Below are positions 27,225 through 36,307 of a stretch of DNA of 49,057 nt, in pieces. Below the pieces are notes generated by a model. The model ran no database searches and had not been told where the DNA came from. It saw only the letters and a list, made by a program, of their open reading frames with translations. The stretch spans positions 1,232,944 through 1,282,000 of the forward strand of contig GL405246.1 of assembly GCA_000146855.1 (NCBI GenBank), given 5' to 3'. The translations under genes and the position numbers were made by a program. The DNA is from [Eubacterium] yurii subsp. margaretiae ATCC 43715 (GTDB lineage Bacteria > Bacillota > Clostridia > Peptostreptococcales > Filifactoraceae). Numbering within the stretch: the stretch's first letter is position 1; each line of letters begins with the position of its first letter.

Positions 27225-28004
27225 TTAACTTATTCTTGTAGGTTGCTTGTAGTGTACACTATATAATTTTTGAAAAAGCTGATTATTGTAAAAAAGCTCA
27301 GTAGCATTTTCATTCGACAAAAAAACCTCTGCTAAAACAAGATTCGCTTCTTTCTTCAAACAATGCGTAAGTAAGCTAAATAACATTTTTGAGCTGTATC
27401 CTAAGCCTCTGTATTTTTTTGAAATTACAATATCTTTTATTACGACTACATCTTCCTGTCTTGTAAAAAATGCCTGTCCAATCAATTTTCCGCCTTCTAC
27501 TAAAGAAAGGTACTGTTTCTCAAAAGGAATCAATTTAACAGCATTTTTAAACAGATACGCTTCTTCTCTTGAAAACTCCTTTAACATAGAATAATCTTCA
27601 AAAAAGCCCTCTTCTTCAAAGTTAATATCTTCAACATATATTCCGTTTTCATTGAAATCTGCATATCTAAACAGCTCTTCTTTTTTTCCGTTTAATGAAC
27701 AACCTAAAACTATGCTTGTCTCAACCTTATCATAATTATTAGAAAACAACGTTCTGTCAAGTCTTTCATAATTTTCTTGACGAACTATCCTATATATAGG
27801 GAGATATTCACGTTCAAGCAAAAAACTGTTTATAGCAAGTATTTTTTCTCTTAAAATATCATCTTCTTTTTCATATAGCGGAAATATACAATTGTCATAT
27901 AATTGCAATGCACCATACTTCATAATAAATCCGCATATATTTGTAGTGTAGGGTGATAATGAAGAATTTAAAAAATATTCTTCATATATTTCTTTTACTA
28001 ACAT
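27225..28004 (-). CDS. GNAT family N-acetyltransferase
   Basis: A 259-residue protein with a C-terminal GNAT fold (about 115-245). The acetyl-CoA binding signature is VISKKYRGLGYSSKML (about 188-203; the RGxG turn is kept). Next come the beta-bulge strand NLVLAEVF and a final helix NATELFYNNQLF, as in typical GNATs. The first 110 residues are unlike common members. Start ATG 28004 has GAAGAGG upstream; an earlier in-frame start at 28025 has none. It lies between selB and glyQ on the same strand. Substrate unknown. Confidence 0.85.
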   Translation of the reverse strand: MLVKEIYEEYFLNSSLSPYTTNICGFIMKYGALQLYDNCIFPLYEKEDDILREKILAINSFLLEREYLPIYRIVRQENYERLDRTLFSNNYDKVETSIVLGCSLNGKKEELFRYADFNENGIYVEDINFEEEGFFEDYSMLKEFSREEAYLFKNAVKLIPFEKQYLSLVEGGKLIGQAFFTRQEDVVVIKDIVISKKYRGLGYSSKMLFSLLTHCLKKEANLVLAEVFLSNENATELFYNNQLFQKLYSVHYKQPTRIS

Positions 28005-28039
28005 ATAGACCTCTTCGAAAATCAAATGTAAGATAACAT

Positions 28040-29905
28040 TTAACCATTATACAACTTTATTCTATAATTATCAAATCTCTTAGTTATTTTTTTTAAGTCA
28101 AAAAACTCTAATATCAATACGGCATTATTCCTTGAAATATTAAACTCGACTTTAAAATCTGAAATGGTAAGCCTTTCATGATTTAAAAAGTGATTTTTAA
28201 TAAATGATAAATAGGTATTGTACGTTTCTTTAGATACAATGTGAGTCTTGTCAATTATTACAATTAAATCGGATAAATCATTATATAATATCTCTCTAAG
28301 ATTCTTATCATATCCTATCAAATCATTAACAGATATAATGGAAGTAGATTTTTTTATTATTTTAATCAAATCTAAATGACTTTTTGATACATCATCATTG
28401 CATTTGGTATCAGATTTTAAAATTATCATGCCGTTTTTTGAATTTATATTAATTATATTTAATATTTCTCTTATTATTGCAGGACTAATATAATTCAAAT
28501 TTGAATAGATTATATCAAGACTCATTTTGGCTCTATATTTGTATTTATTTGTAAATTCAGATATAATCTGTCTAATCTTTTCAACAAGTTTTGTATAATA
28601 ATCAGATTTTACAATGTAAAAGTTACTTATATTTTCAACTTGTCCAAGACAAATTATATATTTTTTTTCTTTAAAATAGCGTATAATTTCTTCTATTTTT
28701 TCTTTTGAAAAGCAAAGAATAGTTTCCAAATACTCGTTTTCAATAATTTTCTTTGTGTGTAATAAGGATAAAAAAATCAACTTATCAATATCTTTTAAAC
28801 GTAAGTCATCAATCAAGTTTGAAGAGTTATCGTCGTATTTTGGAAATTTATAAGATAGGGGATTGATAATTATTCCGCCTGTCACAATATTTCCAAGTGT
28901 ATTTAGAATAATCATATCATCCTTTACAAAGCAAAGGTGCTCCTCTTTTAATCTTAATTGTATAAGTTCATAATCTTTAGCATATCTATTTTTTTCTATA
29001 AAAACTAAGCTTGCATTTATTTTATCTGTACCAATTAACAGCTTTACTTTCTCATGATTTTTTAAATTTTTTAATTCTTTTGTAGAATGTACCCATACCT
29101 CTAAAACATCTCCACAATATAGATTGTCTGAGGTGCTTAATACATCTCCTCTGTTTATATCACCTACAGAAATTTTGGGTAAGTTAAAAGCTACTCTCGA
29201 ATAACATTCAATTTTATCAAGATTTTTTTTATGAGACTCAATGATACGAATTTTTGACCTTATTTTTTTAGGATATATGGTCACTTCCTGCCCTAAATAA
29301 AAAGAGCCGTGTAATAGATTACCAGATACCACAGTTCCATATCCATTTATAGAAAATGAATTGTCAATTTTTACAATATTATAAGGAAGAACTCGTTTGA
29401 AACTTATATTTTGAGAAAAATCATAAATTACCTGTTTAAGCTGATCTAAAGGCTTAGAATAGTCGATATCAAGTAATTTTATATTCTTGATATTTGACTT
29501 TTCTATCAATTTTTCAACTTGGATAAGAGTTTGTCTTCTATTATCTTCTGTTGCCAAATCAGTTTTTGTTATTGCAATAATCAGATTATCTATTGATGAA
29601 TACTCTATGATTTTAAAATGCTCTATTGTCTGGTGGCATACACCATCAACAGCTGATACCACAAGAATTGACATATTTGAATTTAATATACCGCAAATTG
29701 TATTTTTCAAATAGTCTTTATGTCCAGGAACATCAATAATGCTCACATTCAATTCACCAAGTGACATAAAAGAATAACCCAAGTCAATTGTTATATTCCT
29801 TTGCAGTTCTTCTTTATGGTGCATTGTATTTTTTCCAGTTAATTTTTCTATTAAATATGTTTTTCCATGATCTATATGACCTGCAGTAGATAAAATTATA
29901 TTCAT
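28040..29905 (-). CDS. selB: Selenocysteine-specific elongation factor SelB
   Basis: Brings Sec-tRNA to UGA codons marked by a SECIS hairpin. The 621-residue protein has a GTPase domain with AGHIDHGKT (8-16), DVPGHKDYL (about 58-66) and TKTD (about 111-114), then three beta domains, and a C-terminal ~250 residues of winged helices that bind the SECIS RNA. It starts seven bases after selA and lacks a strong ribosome binding site (GATGGGA), which fits translational coupling. Its natural partners selA and selD are adjacent. Confidence 0.96.
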   Translation of the reverse strand: MNIILSTAGHIDHGKTYLIEKLTGKNTMHHKEELQRNITIDLGYSFMSLGELNVSIIDVPGHKDYLKNTICGILNSNMSILVVSAVDGVCHQTIEHFKIIEYSSIDNLIIAITKTDLATEDNRRQTLIQVEKLIEKSNIKNIKLLDIDYSKPLDQLKQVIYDFSQNISFKRVLPYNIVKIDNSFSINGYGTVVSGNLLHGSFYLGQEVTIYPKKIRSKIRIIESHKKNLDKIECYSRVAFNLPKISVGDINRGDVLSTSDNLYCGDVLEVWVHSTKELKNLKNHEKVKLLIGTDKINASLVFIEKNRYAKDYELIQLRLKEEHLCFVKDDMIILNTLGNIVTGGIIINPLSYKFPKYDDNSSNLIDDLRLKDIDKLIFLSLLHTKKIIENEYLETILCFSKEKIEEIIRYFKEKKYIICLGQVENISNFYIVKSDYYTKLVEKIRQIISEFTNKYKYRAKMSLDIIYSNLNYISPAIIREILNIININSKNGMIILKSDTKCNDDVSKSHLDLIKIIKKSTSIISVNDLIGYDKNLREILYNDLSDLIVIIDKTHIVSKETYNTYLSFIKNHFLNHERLTISDFKVEFNISRNNAVLILEFFDLKKITKRFDNYRIKLYNG

Positions 29906-29912
29906 TTTCCCA

Positions 29913-31301
29913 TCATTTAGTATTTAATATATCTATGATTGATTTACTAACATAGTCAATGTCTTGTTTTTCAATACACATTACGTCTAATTTTAAGTAG
30001 CCATCTTTAATATTTGATATTATTTTGCAATCTCTGAGCTTTTTTTGAAAATCTCCAATTTTAATATAATTGGGCCTAATACAAACAGTATAAGAGTCTT
30101 TTGTGATAACTGAGGAAGTTCCTCCACCTATATAAGATTTGGATTTTTCAATAAAAACTTCCATTTTTTCTCTATGCTCTTCTAAATCATCAAGCATTGT
30201 TTTTGATTTTTGATACAATTCTTCTTCACTTTGATACAATATTGAGATAAAAGGAATGTTATTTTCATCATTTTTCAAATACAGTTTTAAAGTCTCATAT
30301 ACTATAGCTATAGTATTTTTACCTGCTCTTAATGCTCTGTACATTGGGTTTTTTTTAAGCTCAACTATAAAATCTTTCCTACCTGTTATTATAGCCCCTT
30401 GAGTAGATGATAGGATTTTATCTGTGCTAAAGCATACTAAATCCACACCATCTTCTATAGAATCAACAACACTTCTAATATTCGAAAATCCATATTCATC
30501 TTTCATATTATTTGTCAATAATCCACTTCCCAAGTCTTCAACAAATAATATATTATTTGCTTTAGACATCTTAGCAAGTTCTCTACTTGAGACTTCTGAT
30601 GAAAAACCTGAGATTTCATAATTACTCTTACTTACTTTTAATATTGCTGATGTATCTTCATCAATGTTACATTCATAGTCACTGATATATGTTCTATTAG
30701 TAGATCCAACTTCTTTTACAACTGCACCGGATTTATTTAAGATATCCAATATCCTAAAGCTGTCACCGATTTCTATAATCTCGCCCCTTGAAAGCAGTAA
30801 ATTTTTTCCACTACAAAAAGTATTGGAAATTAAAAGTAGTGCGGCAGCATTGTTATTTAACAAAACTGCATCTTCACAGCCTGTAAGTAAGCCTAATAAC
30901 TCTGATACAGCAAGATTCCTGTCAGTTCTTTTCCCTACATTGATATCATACTCAAGATTCATATATGAACTTGAAACTTTTATGGCTTTTTCCAAGACTT
31001 CTTGACCTATAGGAGCTCTTCCTATATTTGTGTGTAAAATTATTCCTGTAGCATTAATCAGTTTTGTATATTTATTTTCTATATTATATATATTTTCTTT
31101 AAGACTTAAATAAATATATTCTAAAAAGTCTTGCTTTGAGAAATTGCCAAATTCTTTTGATATGCTAATAGTATTTTTTATTTCTTCTAATATTTTATTA
31201 ATCAATTTTTTCAATATCAAGTCTTTGTAAGAGTCAAAGTCTTTGCTTTTGCAAAAATCCAATATATCATACATGGAAGGTATGTTTTGATAAACTTTCA
31301 T
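29913..31301 (-). CDS. selA: L-seryl-tRNA(Sec) selenium transferase SelA
   Basis: A PLP enzyme that converts Ser-tRNA(Sec) to Sec-tRNA(Sec) with selenophosphate from SelD. Length 462 residues. The family core is clear: INATGIILHTNIGRAPI (about 84-100), NNNAAALLL (about 148-156) and the PLP lysine in CFSTDKILSSTQGA (about K294). I chose ATG 31301, which has GGGGAAAG upstream; ATG 31313 is four codons earlier without a site. The N-terminal segment (IPSMYDIL) fits the tRNA-binding head of SelA. It lies between selD and selB. Confidence 0.95.
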   Translation of the reverse strand: MKVYQNIPSMYDILDFCKSKDFDSYKDLILKKLINKILEEIKNTISISKEFGNFSKQDFLEYIYLSLKENIYNIENKYTKLINATGIILHTNIGRAPIGQEVLEKAIKVSSSYMNLEYDINVGKRTDRNLAVSELLGLLTGCEDAVLLNNNAAALLLISNTFCSGKNLLLSRGEIIEIGDSFRILDILNKSGAVVKEVGSTNRTYISDYECNIDEDTSAILKVSKSNYEISGFSSEVSSRELAKMSKANNILFVEDLGSGLLTNNMKDEYGFSNIRSVVDSIEDGVDLVCFSTDKILSSTQGAIITGRKDFIVELKKNPMYRALRAGKNTIAIVYETLKLYLKNDENNIPFISILYQSEEELYQKSKTMLDDLEEHREKMEVFIEKSKSYIGGGTSSVITKDSYTVCIRPNYIKIGDFQKKLRDCKIISNIKDGYLKLDVMCIEKQDIDYVSKSIIDILNTK

Positions 31302-31389
31302 AGCTTTCCCCATACAAGAATATTTTCGAAATCTTTGGATATTTTAAAATATCCTCTTTTTCTTGCATACTAATAACCTATACTAATAT

Positions 31390-32430
31390 TTAAGTTAATA
31401 TAATATTTTTTTCCTGTTTTTTTATTGTTTTTCCTATAATATTGCAAGATATTGTAAAATCTTTTAATTCTTGAATAAGTGGAGTAGTCTTATCTTCATC
31501 AACACATATCAAAAGCCCTCCTGATGTCTGAGGATCAAATAAGACATCATAGATTGGATTATTCTTAATATAATCTTCACACAATATATTTGGCTCTACA
31601 AAAGATTTATTATTATATAATCCTCCTGGTAATATTCCCATAGAACTGTAGTCTACTACGCCTTTAATAAAATCAATAGAATTTACATATATTTTTACTG
31701 ATATATCAGTATCTTGAGTCATCTCGTTGATATGACCCATAAGACCAAAGCCTGTAACATCAGTCATTCCTGTTATATTATATTTTTTTATCAATTCTTT
31801 GGGGTAGCGATTTAGGGTTCTCATGACATTTATTGCTTCATCCAGCTGGGATTTATCAGCCATGTTTGCTTTGGCTGCTGTATTTATAATTCCTGAGCCT
31901 AGAGGTTTTGTCAATATGATATTTTGATTTATTTTTGTAGCATTATTCCTGCATATAAAATTAGGTTCTACAACACCGCATACGCTGAGTCCATATTTTG
32001 GTTCGTCATCCTTTATTGAATGTCCACCAACCAGTACAGCACCTGATTCAATTACCTTATCTTGACCACCTTTGAGTATCTGATTTAAAACGCTCATATC
32101 AAGACAAGAAGGGAAGCCTACTATATTCAATGCTAAAATAGGAGTTCCACCCATTGCATACACATCTGATAATGCATTGGCTGCAGCTATTTGACCAAAA
32201 ATATAAGGATCATCAACTACAGGAGTGAAAAAATCCAATGTTTGAATTATTGCTGTATCATCATTTATCCTATATACAGCAGCGTCGTCACTTGTTTCAA
32301 AACCTACTAAAAGATTTTCATCTTCAATTTTCTTCAAATTAGTAAGTGCTTTCGCCAAATCCATTGGCGACATCTTAGCCGCTCAACCGGCAGTTTTTGA
32401 CATAGAAGTCAATTTTATATCTTCAGCCAA
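31390..32430 (-). CDS. selD: Selenide, water dikinase SelD, itself a selenoprotein
   Basis: Makes selenophosphate from selenide and ATP. Reading from the TTG at 32430 gives MAEDIKLTSMSKTAG-U-AAK, where the in-frame TGA at 32383-32385 is residue 16, exactly the Cys/Sec catalytic site of SelD. Downstream follow the lysine of AAK, the ATP-binding TSDDAAVY, ANALSDVYAMGG (about 86-97), GGHSIKDDEPKYG and FDPQTSGGLL. Total length is 346 residues, normal for SelD. A hairpin at 32352-32370 fits a bacterial SECIS. AAGGGGGGG is the ribosome binding site, nine bases before the TTG. An automatic call would start at ATG 32373 and lose the active site. Confidence 0.96.
32352..32370 (-). promoter_or_regulatory. 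SECIS hairpin of selD
   Basis: TCGCCAA and TTGGCGA form a perfect seven-pair stem with loop TGGAT, beginning 12 bases after the UGA codon (32385-32383). Position, stem and small G-containing loop match bacterial SECIS elements. Confidence 0.85.
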
Positions 32431-32474
32431 GTCATTCGCCCCCCCTTAAAAAAATCAAGTTTTAATCATTAAAT

Positions 32475-32503
32475 ATAATATCATAAATAAGACTAAAATA
32501 CAA
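32475..32503 (-). promoter_or_regulatory. Promoter for the selD-selA-selB cluster
   Basis: On the minus strand TTGTAT (32503-32498), 17 bases, TATTAT (32480-32475), about 45 bases before the selD start. Confidence 0.6.
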
Positions 32504-32514
32504 ACCTATTAAAC

Positions 32515-32543
32515 TTGAAATTCTTAGCATAAACGTGTACAAT
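32515..32543 (+). promoter_or_regulatory. Promoter for the YabN-like gene
   Basis: TTGAAA (32515-32520), 17 bases, TACAAT (32538-32543), divergent from the selD promoter. Confidence 0.6.
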
Positions 32544-32579
32544 TTTATGTGTATTTGATTATTGATTAAGGAGTAAAAA

Positions 32580-33554
32580 ATGAAGATATTCATTGTGGGG
32601 CTTGGACCTGGAAATATTGATTTGATAAGCAAAAAGGCATATGATTTGATTTTTGATAATAGTATAAAAAAAATATTTAGAACTAAACAACATGAGATGA
32701 TAGATGAATTAACAGAGAAAAACATTGATTTTGAATCAATGGACTATTTATATGACTCATCTGAAAATTTTGAAGAAGTTTATGGCAAAATAACAAACTA
32801 TGTAATTGAATCTGTTAAAAAATATGATACTATTGTATATGCAGTTCCAGGAAGTCCTTTTGTAACAGAAGAGACACCAAAAATGATAATAGAAAAATCT
32901 GAGATTGAAAAAATAGATGTGGAAATAATTCCATCAGTAAGTTTTATAGACTCAATCATCTGTTCTTTGAAAAAAGATCCTACAAGGAATTTATATATAA
33001 GCGATTATTTTAATATAGATATTACTAGAATAAATCCTCATGATAATATATTGATATCTCAAGTATATGACAGATTTAAAGCCTCTGATTTAAAAATAAA
33101 ATTACTTGAAATATATGACGATGAACAGGATATATTCATAGTAAACAGCTCAGGTGGTAAAGAAGAGAAGGTAGAAAAAGTCAAATTATATGAGATGGAC
33201 TATGGTCATATACAGTACAATCATCTTACAAGCATTTTTATTGAATCAGTTAAAGAAAAGAAATTCAAAGACTTTTATGATTTGAAGAAAGAATTTGAAG
33301 AAATATCAGATAATATAGATAAAATATATGATTTAGATTTTCTTTCTATAGAAGATAACGAAAGTATAAAAATTATATCCAAATTTATAAAAACAGAAGA
33401 TTATGTAAAAATTGAAGATATTTTAAGTGAAAAAATAGTTAATATATTTTTGATTATTTCCTTATTGGAAAAAAGTGAGATATATTCCATTGGAGATATT
33501 GTAAATACAGCGTTCTATAAATTAAAAAATATAAAAAAAAAGGCTGAAAATTGA
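32580..33554 (+). CDS. YabN-like tetrapyrrole methylase-fold protein with degenerate MazG domain
   Basis: A 324-residue protein. Residues 1-215 match the SAM-dependent tetrapyrrole methylase fold: IVGLGPGNIDLIS (4-16), YAVPGSPFVTEET (about 87-99) and PSVSFIDSI. In YabN proteins a MazG nucleotide pyrophosphohydrolase follows. Here residues 235-324 can be aligned only loosely (LSEKIVNIFLIISLLEKSE ... IGDIVNTAFYKL) and the metal-binding EExxD/EExGD glutamates are missing, so hydrolase activity is unlikely. The gene precedes hup, as MazG/YabN genes commonly do in Firmicutes, supporting the assignment. Ribosome binding site: AAGGAG. Confidence 0.82.
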   Translation: MKIFIVGLGPGNIDLISKKAYDLIFDNSIKKIFRTKQHEMIDELTEKNIDFESMDYLYDSSENFEEVYGKITNYVIESVKKYDTIVYAVPGSPFVTEETPKMIIEKSEIEKIDVEIIPSVSFIDSIICSLKKDPTRNLYISDYFNIDITRINPHDNILISQVYDRFKASDLKIKLLEIYDDEQDIFIVNSSGGKEEKVEKVKLYEMDYGHIQYNHLTSIFIESVKEKKFKDFYDLKKEFEEISDNIDKIYDLDFLSIEDNESIKIISKFIKTEDYVKIEDILSEKIVNIFLIISLLEKSEIYSIGDIVNTAFYKLKNIKKKAEN

Positions 33555-33606
33555 GTAATAAAGTAACAAAAAAAATAAAAAATATTGAAAAATAGCCAAA
33601 AAACTC

Positions 33607-33635
33607 TTGACTAAGTAAAAAAGTCATTGTAAAAT
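33607..33635 (+). promoter_or_regulatory. Promoter for hup
   Basis: TTGACT (33607-33612), 17 bases, TAAAAT (33630-33635), about 45 bases before the start codon. Confidence 0.7.
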
Positions 33636-33678
33636 AGACAAGTAATTAAAACTTATAAGTTACCGGGAGGATTTACAA

Positions 33679-33987
33679 ATGAACAAAGCAGATTTAGTAT
33701 CAAAAATAGCTGAAAAAAGCGGTCTTACTAAGAAGGATTCTGAAACAGCTCTTAATGCTTTCATGGCATCAGTTGAAGAAGCATTAGTAAAGCAAGAGAA
33801 GGTACAATTGGTAGGATTTGGTACTTTTGAAACAAGAGAAAGAGCCGCAAGAGAAGGTAGAAATCCGAGAGATCCTAAAGTTAAGATTAAAATACCGGCA
33901 TCTAAAGCTCCTGTATTCAAAGCAGGAAAAGGCCTAAAAGAAAAAGTTAACGCATCTGCAGGCAAAAAAGTAGCTAAAAAGAAATAG
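33679..33987 (+). CDS. hup: DNA-binding protein HU
   Basis: A histone-like dimeric protein that bends DNA. Starts MNKADLVSKIAEKSGLTKKD, with the signature GFGTFETRERAAREGRNPR (about 47-65) and the DNA-binding arm ending in IKIPASKAPVFKAGKGLK. At 102 residues it is about ten longer than usual, because of a lysine-rich tail (SAGKKVAKKK). CGGGAGGA is a strong ribosome binding site. It has its own promoter and a strong terminator. Confidence 0.97.
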   Translation: MNKADLVSKIAEKSGLTKKDSETALNAFMASVEEALVKQEKVQLVGFGTFETRERAAREGRNPRDPKVKIKIPASKAPVFKAGKGLKEKVNASAGKKVAKKK

Positions 33988-33996
33988 TTAGTTTAT

Positions 33997-34030
33997 AAAA
34001 ATGCTATCATATTAATATGATAGCATTTTT
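33997..34030. terminator. Terminator after hup
   Basis: A long perfect palindrome: AAAAATGCTATCATA (33997-34011) with its complement up to 34030, ending in TTTTT. The symmetry means it could also stop transcripts coming from htpG. Confidence 0.92.
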
Positions 34031-34202
34031 AGAATATATCTTATTTTTATTACAATCATACCAAAAACCTTTTAAACTATCATTAAAAACACATTCTACA
34101 TAATCTAATATAGTTTAAAAAAATGTATACATAATTAAACTAACACGACTGCCTAAATGGTGATTAGTATCAAATAAAAACATTATATTATTATTTTATA
34201 TT

Positions 34203-36080
34203 TTAAGATAATAGGTCAGAAATATTATTGGTAAATTCAATAGGATCTTGAATACTTAGTCCTTCTATCAACAATGCCTGATTGTATAAAACACTCGTCA
34301 ACTTGTTGAATTTTTCCTTATCATTTTCAAAATAATTCTTTAAATTTTCAAACATCTTGCTCTTATCATTTAATTCTAACACCTTTTCAGCCTTAATATT
34401 ATTGTCTGTAGGCATAGAATTTAAAGTTTTTTCCATTTCTATACTTAAATTTCCTTTACTTGACAGACAAACAGGGTAATTTTTCAATCTAGCTGAAATC
34501 ACCACATCACTTATCTTATCTTTCAGCAATTCCTTCATACTTTCAATCATATCCTTTGATTTTTCAAGAGTTTCTTCTTTTTCCTCTTTTGATACATCTT
34601 CAATGTCCAAATCAGAATTGAATATAGACTTAAAAGACTTTTCCTTATATTGTCCAAGTGACTGGATTGCAAACTCATCCACTTCATCAGTAAAGTACAA
34701 TATCTCGTATCCTTTATCTAAAAGAATCTCAATTTGAGGCATTTTTTCAATCTTTTCTATACTTTCACCTGTTGCATAGTAGATATTTTTTTGATCATCT
34801 TTCATCCTTGATATATATTCATCAAGAGTTACATACTTTTCCTTATCCAATGATGACTTAAACATTATCAAATCTTGTAAATCATCTTTATTCATGCCCC
34901 AGTTGTCATATAGTCCAAATTTTATGCTTCTTGAAAAGACATCATAAAATTTCACATATTTTTCTCTGTCATTTTTGAGCATATTAACAAGCTCATTCTT
35001 TATTTTATCTTTTAATCTTTTTGCAATTAATTTTAACTGTCTGTCATTTTGAAGTATTTCTCTAGAAATATTAAGCGATAAGTCTTCAGAATCTACCATA
35101 CCTGTTACAAAGCTAAAATAATCAGGAAGGAGTTGTTCACACTTATCCATTATCAATACACCACTTGAATAAAGCTCCAATCCTTTTTTAAATTCCTTAC
35201 TATAGTAATTGAAAGGTAACATTGATGGTATATACATTATGCTCGTATATCTTACTGAGCCGTCTGCTGTTGTGTGTATATATTTGAGTGGCTTATCAAA
35301 TCCATAATGCTTTTCATTATAAAAATTTATATAATCTTCTTCAGTCAACTCATTCTTATTTTTCCTCCATAGTGGAACCATAGAGTTTATGGTTTGAGTT
35401 TCAACATACTCTTCCATTTCATCACTATCTTGTTTTTTTCTTGATTTTGTAATATCCATCATAATAGGGTATCTGATGAAGTCAGAGTATTTTTTTATAA
35501 GTGATTGCAATTTGTAGTCTTGTAAGAATTCATCATAATTTTCTTCTTCAGTATTGTCCTTAAGATAAAGTGTAATCTTAGTGCCGTTTGAAGTCTTTGT
35601 TGCCTTACTTATTTCGTAACCGTCCAATCCTTCACTTTCCCAAACATAAGCATCATCGCTGAAAATAGATTTTGAAAGAACTACCACCTTTTTAGCAACT
35701 ATAAACGATGAATAAAAACCTACTCCAAACTGTCCTATTATATCAAAGCCATCTTTTATTTCATTTTCTTCTTTAAATTGCAAAGAACCGCTGTTTGCAA
35801 TAATACCTAGATTTTTTTCAAGCTCATTTTCATCCATTCCTATACCAGTATCTTCGATGGAAATACTCCTTGAATCCTTATCTACAGTTATTTTAATATA
35901 ATAGTCATCCTTATTGAAGTCCATATTCTCATCCGACAAAGCCTTGTAATAAACTTTGTCTATTGCATCACTTGCGTTTGATATCAACTCCCTTAAAAAT
36001 ATATCTCTATTAGTGTAGATAGAGTTAATCATCAGATCCAAAATTCTTTTGGATTCTGCTCTAAATTCCTGTTTTGCCAT
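34203..36080 (-). CDS. htpG: Chaperone HtpG (bacterial Hsp90)
   Basis: An ATP-dependent chaperone of 625 residues. The N-terminal GHKL ATPase has [13 protein letters not shown] (about 28-40), IEDTGIGM (about 78-85) and [11 protein letters not shown] (about 114-124). The middle domain carries the catalytic arginine region [13 protein letters not shown], and the C-terminal dimerisation domain follows. Start ATG 36080 has TAGGAGGAATT ahead of it; a seven-residue longer frame has no site. A perfect CIRCE element about 55 bases upstream indicates control by the heat-shock repressor HrcA. Confidence 0.97.
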   Translation of the reverse strand: MAKQEFRAESKRILDLMINSIYTNRDIFLRELISNASDAIDKVYYKALSDENMDFNKDDYYIKITVDKDSRSISIEDTGIGMDENELEKNLGIIANSGSLQFKEENEIKDGFDIIGQFGVGFYSSFIVAKKVVVLSKSIFSDDAYVWESEGLDGYEISKATKTSNGTKITLYLKDNTEEENYDEFLQDYKLQSLIKKYSDFIRYPIMMDITKSRKKQDSDEMEEYVETQTINSMVPLWRKNKNELTEEDYINFYNEKHYGFDKPLKYIHTTADGSVRYTSIMYIPSMLPFNYYSKEFKKGLELYSSGVLIMDKCEQLLPDYFSFVTGMVDSEDLSLNISREILQNDRQLKLIAKRLKDKIKNELVNMLKNDREKYVKFYDVFSRSIKFGLYDNWGMNKDDLQDLIMFKSSLDKEKYVTLDEYISRMKDDQKNIYYATGESIEKIEKMPQIEILLDKGYEILYFTDEVDEFAIQSLGQYKEKSFKSIFNSDLDIEDVSKEEKEETLEKSKDMIESMKELLKDKISDVVISARLKNYPVCLSSKGNLSIEMEKTLNSMPTDNNIKAEKVLELNDKSKMFENLKNYFENDKEKFNKLTSVLYNQALLIEGLSIQDPIEFTNNISDLLS

Positions 36081-36134
36081 AATTCCTCCTAAAATTAACA
36101 AAATATATTAAAATATTATCTTTGAATTTTTATG

Positions 36135-36161
36135 TTAGCACTCAGTATAAAAGAGTGCTAA
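36135..36161. promoter_or_regulatory. CIRCE operator (HrcA binding site)
   Basis: TTAGCACTC (36135-36143), nine bases, GAGTGCTAA (36153-36161): a perfect match to the CIRCE consensus. On the minus strand a TATACT box lies inside the spacer, so HrcA would block the htpG promoter directly. Confidence 0.95.
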
Positions 36162-36234
36162 CATAAATCTAACATATTTTTTTTAATAAATGCAAGAAAA
36201 TTTTTTAAAAAATGTCTTAGATTTATTAATTTTA

Positions 36235-36263
36235 TTGATATTTTTTTCAAATTATGCTAAACT
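36235..36263 (+). promoter_or_regulatory. Promoter for the DJ-1 family gene
   Basis: TTGATA (36235-36240), 17 bases, TAAACT (36258-36263), 45 bases before the start codon. Confidence 0.5.
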
Positions 36264-36307
36264 TTTATAAGTTAAGGAAGATAAGAATGTTTGTTGAGGA
36301 GTGATTT

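Noticed and set aside
27205..32580. tRNA-Sec (selC) within or next to the sel cluster
   Set aside because: The gaps are 7 to 76 bases and none can form a tRNA of more than 90 bases; it must be elsewhere.
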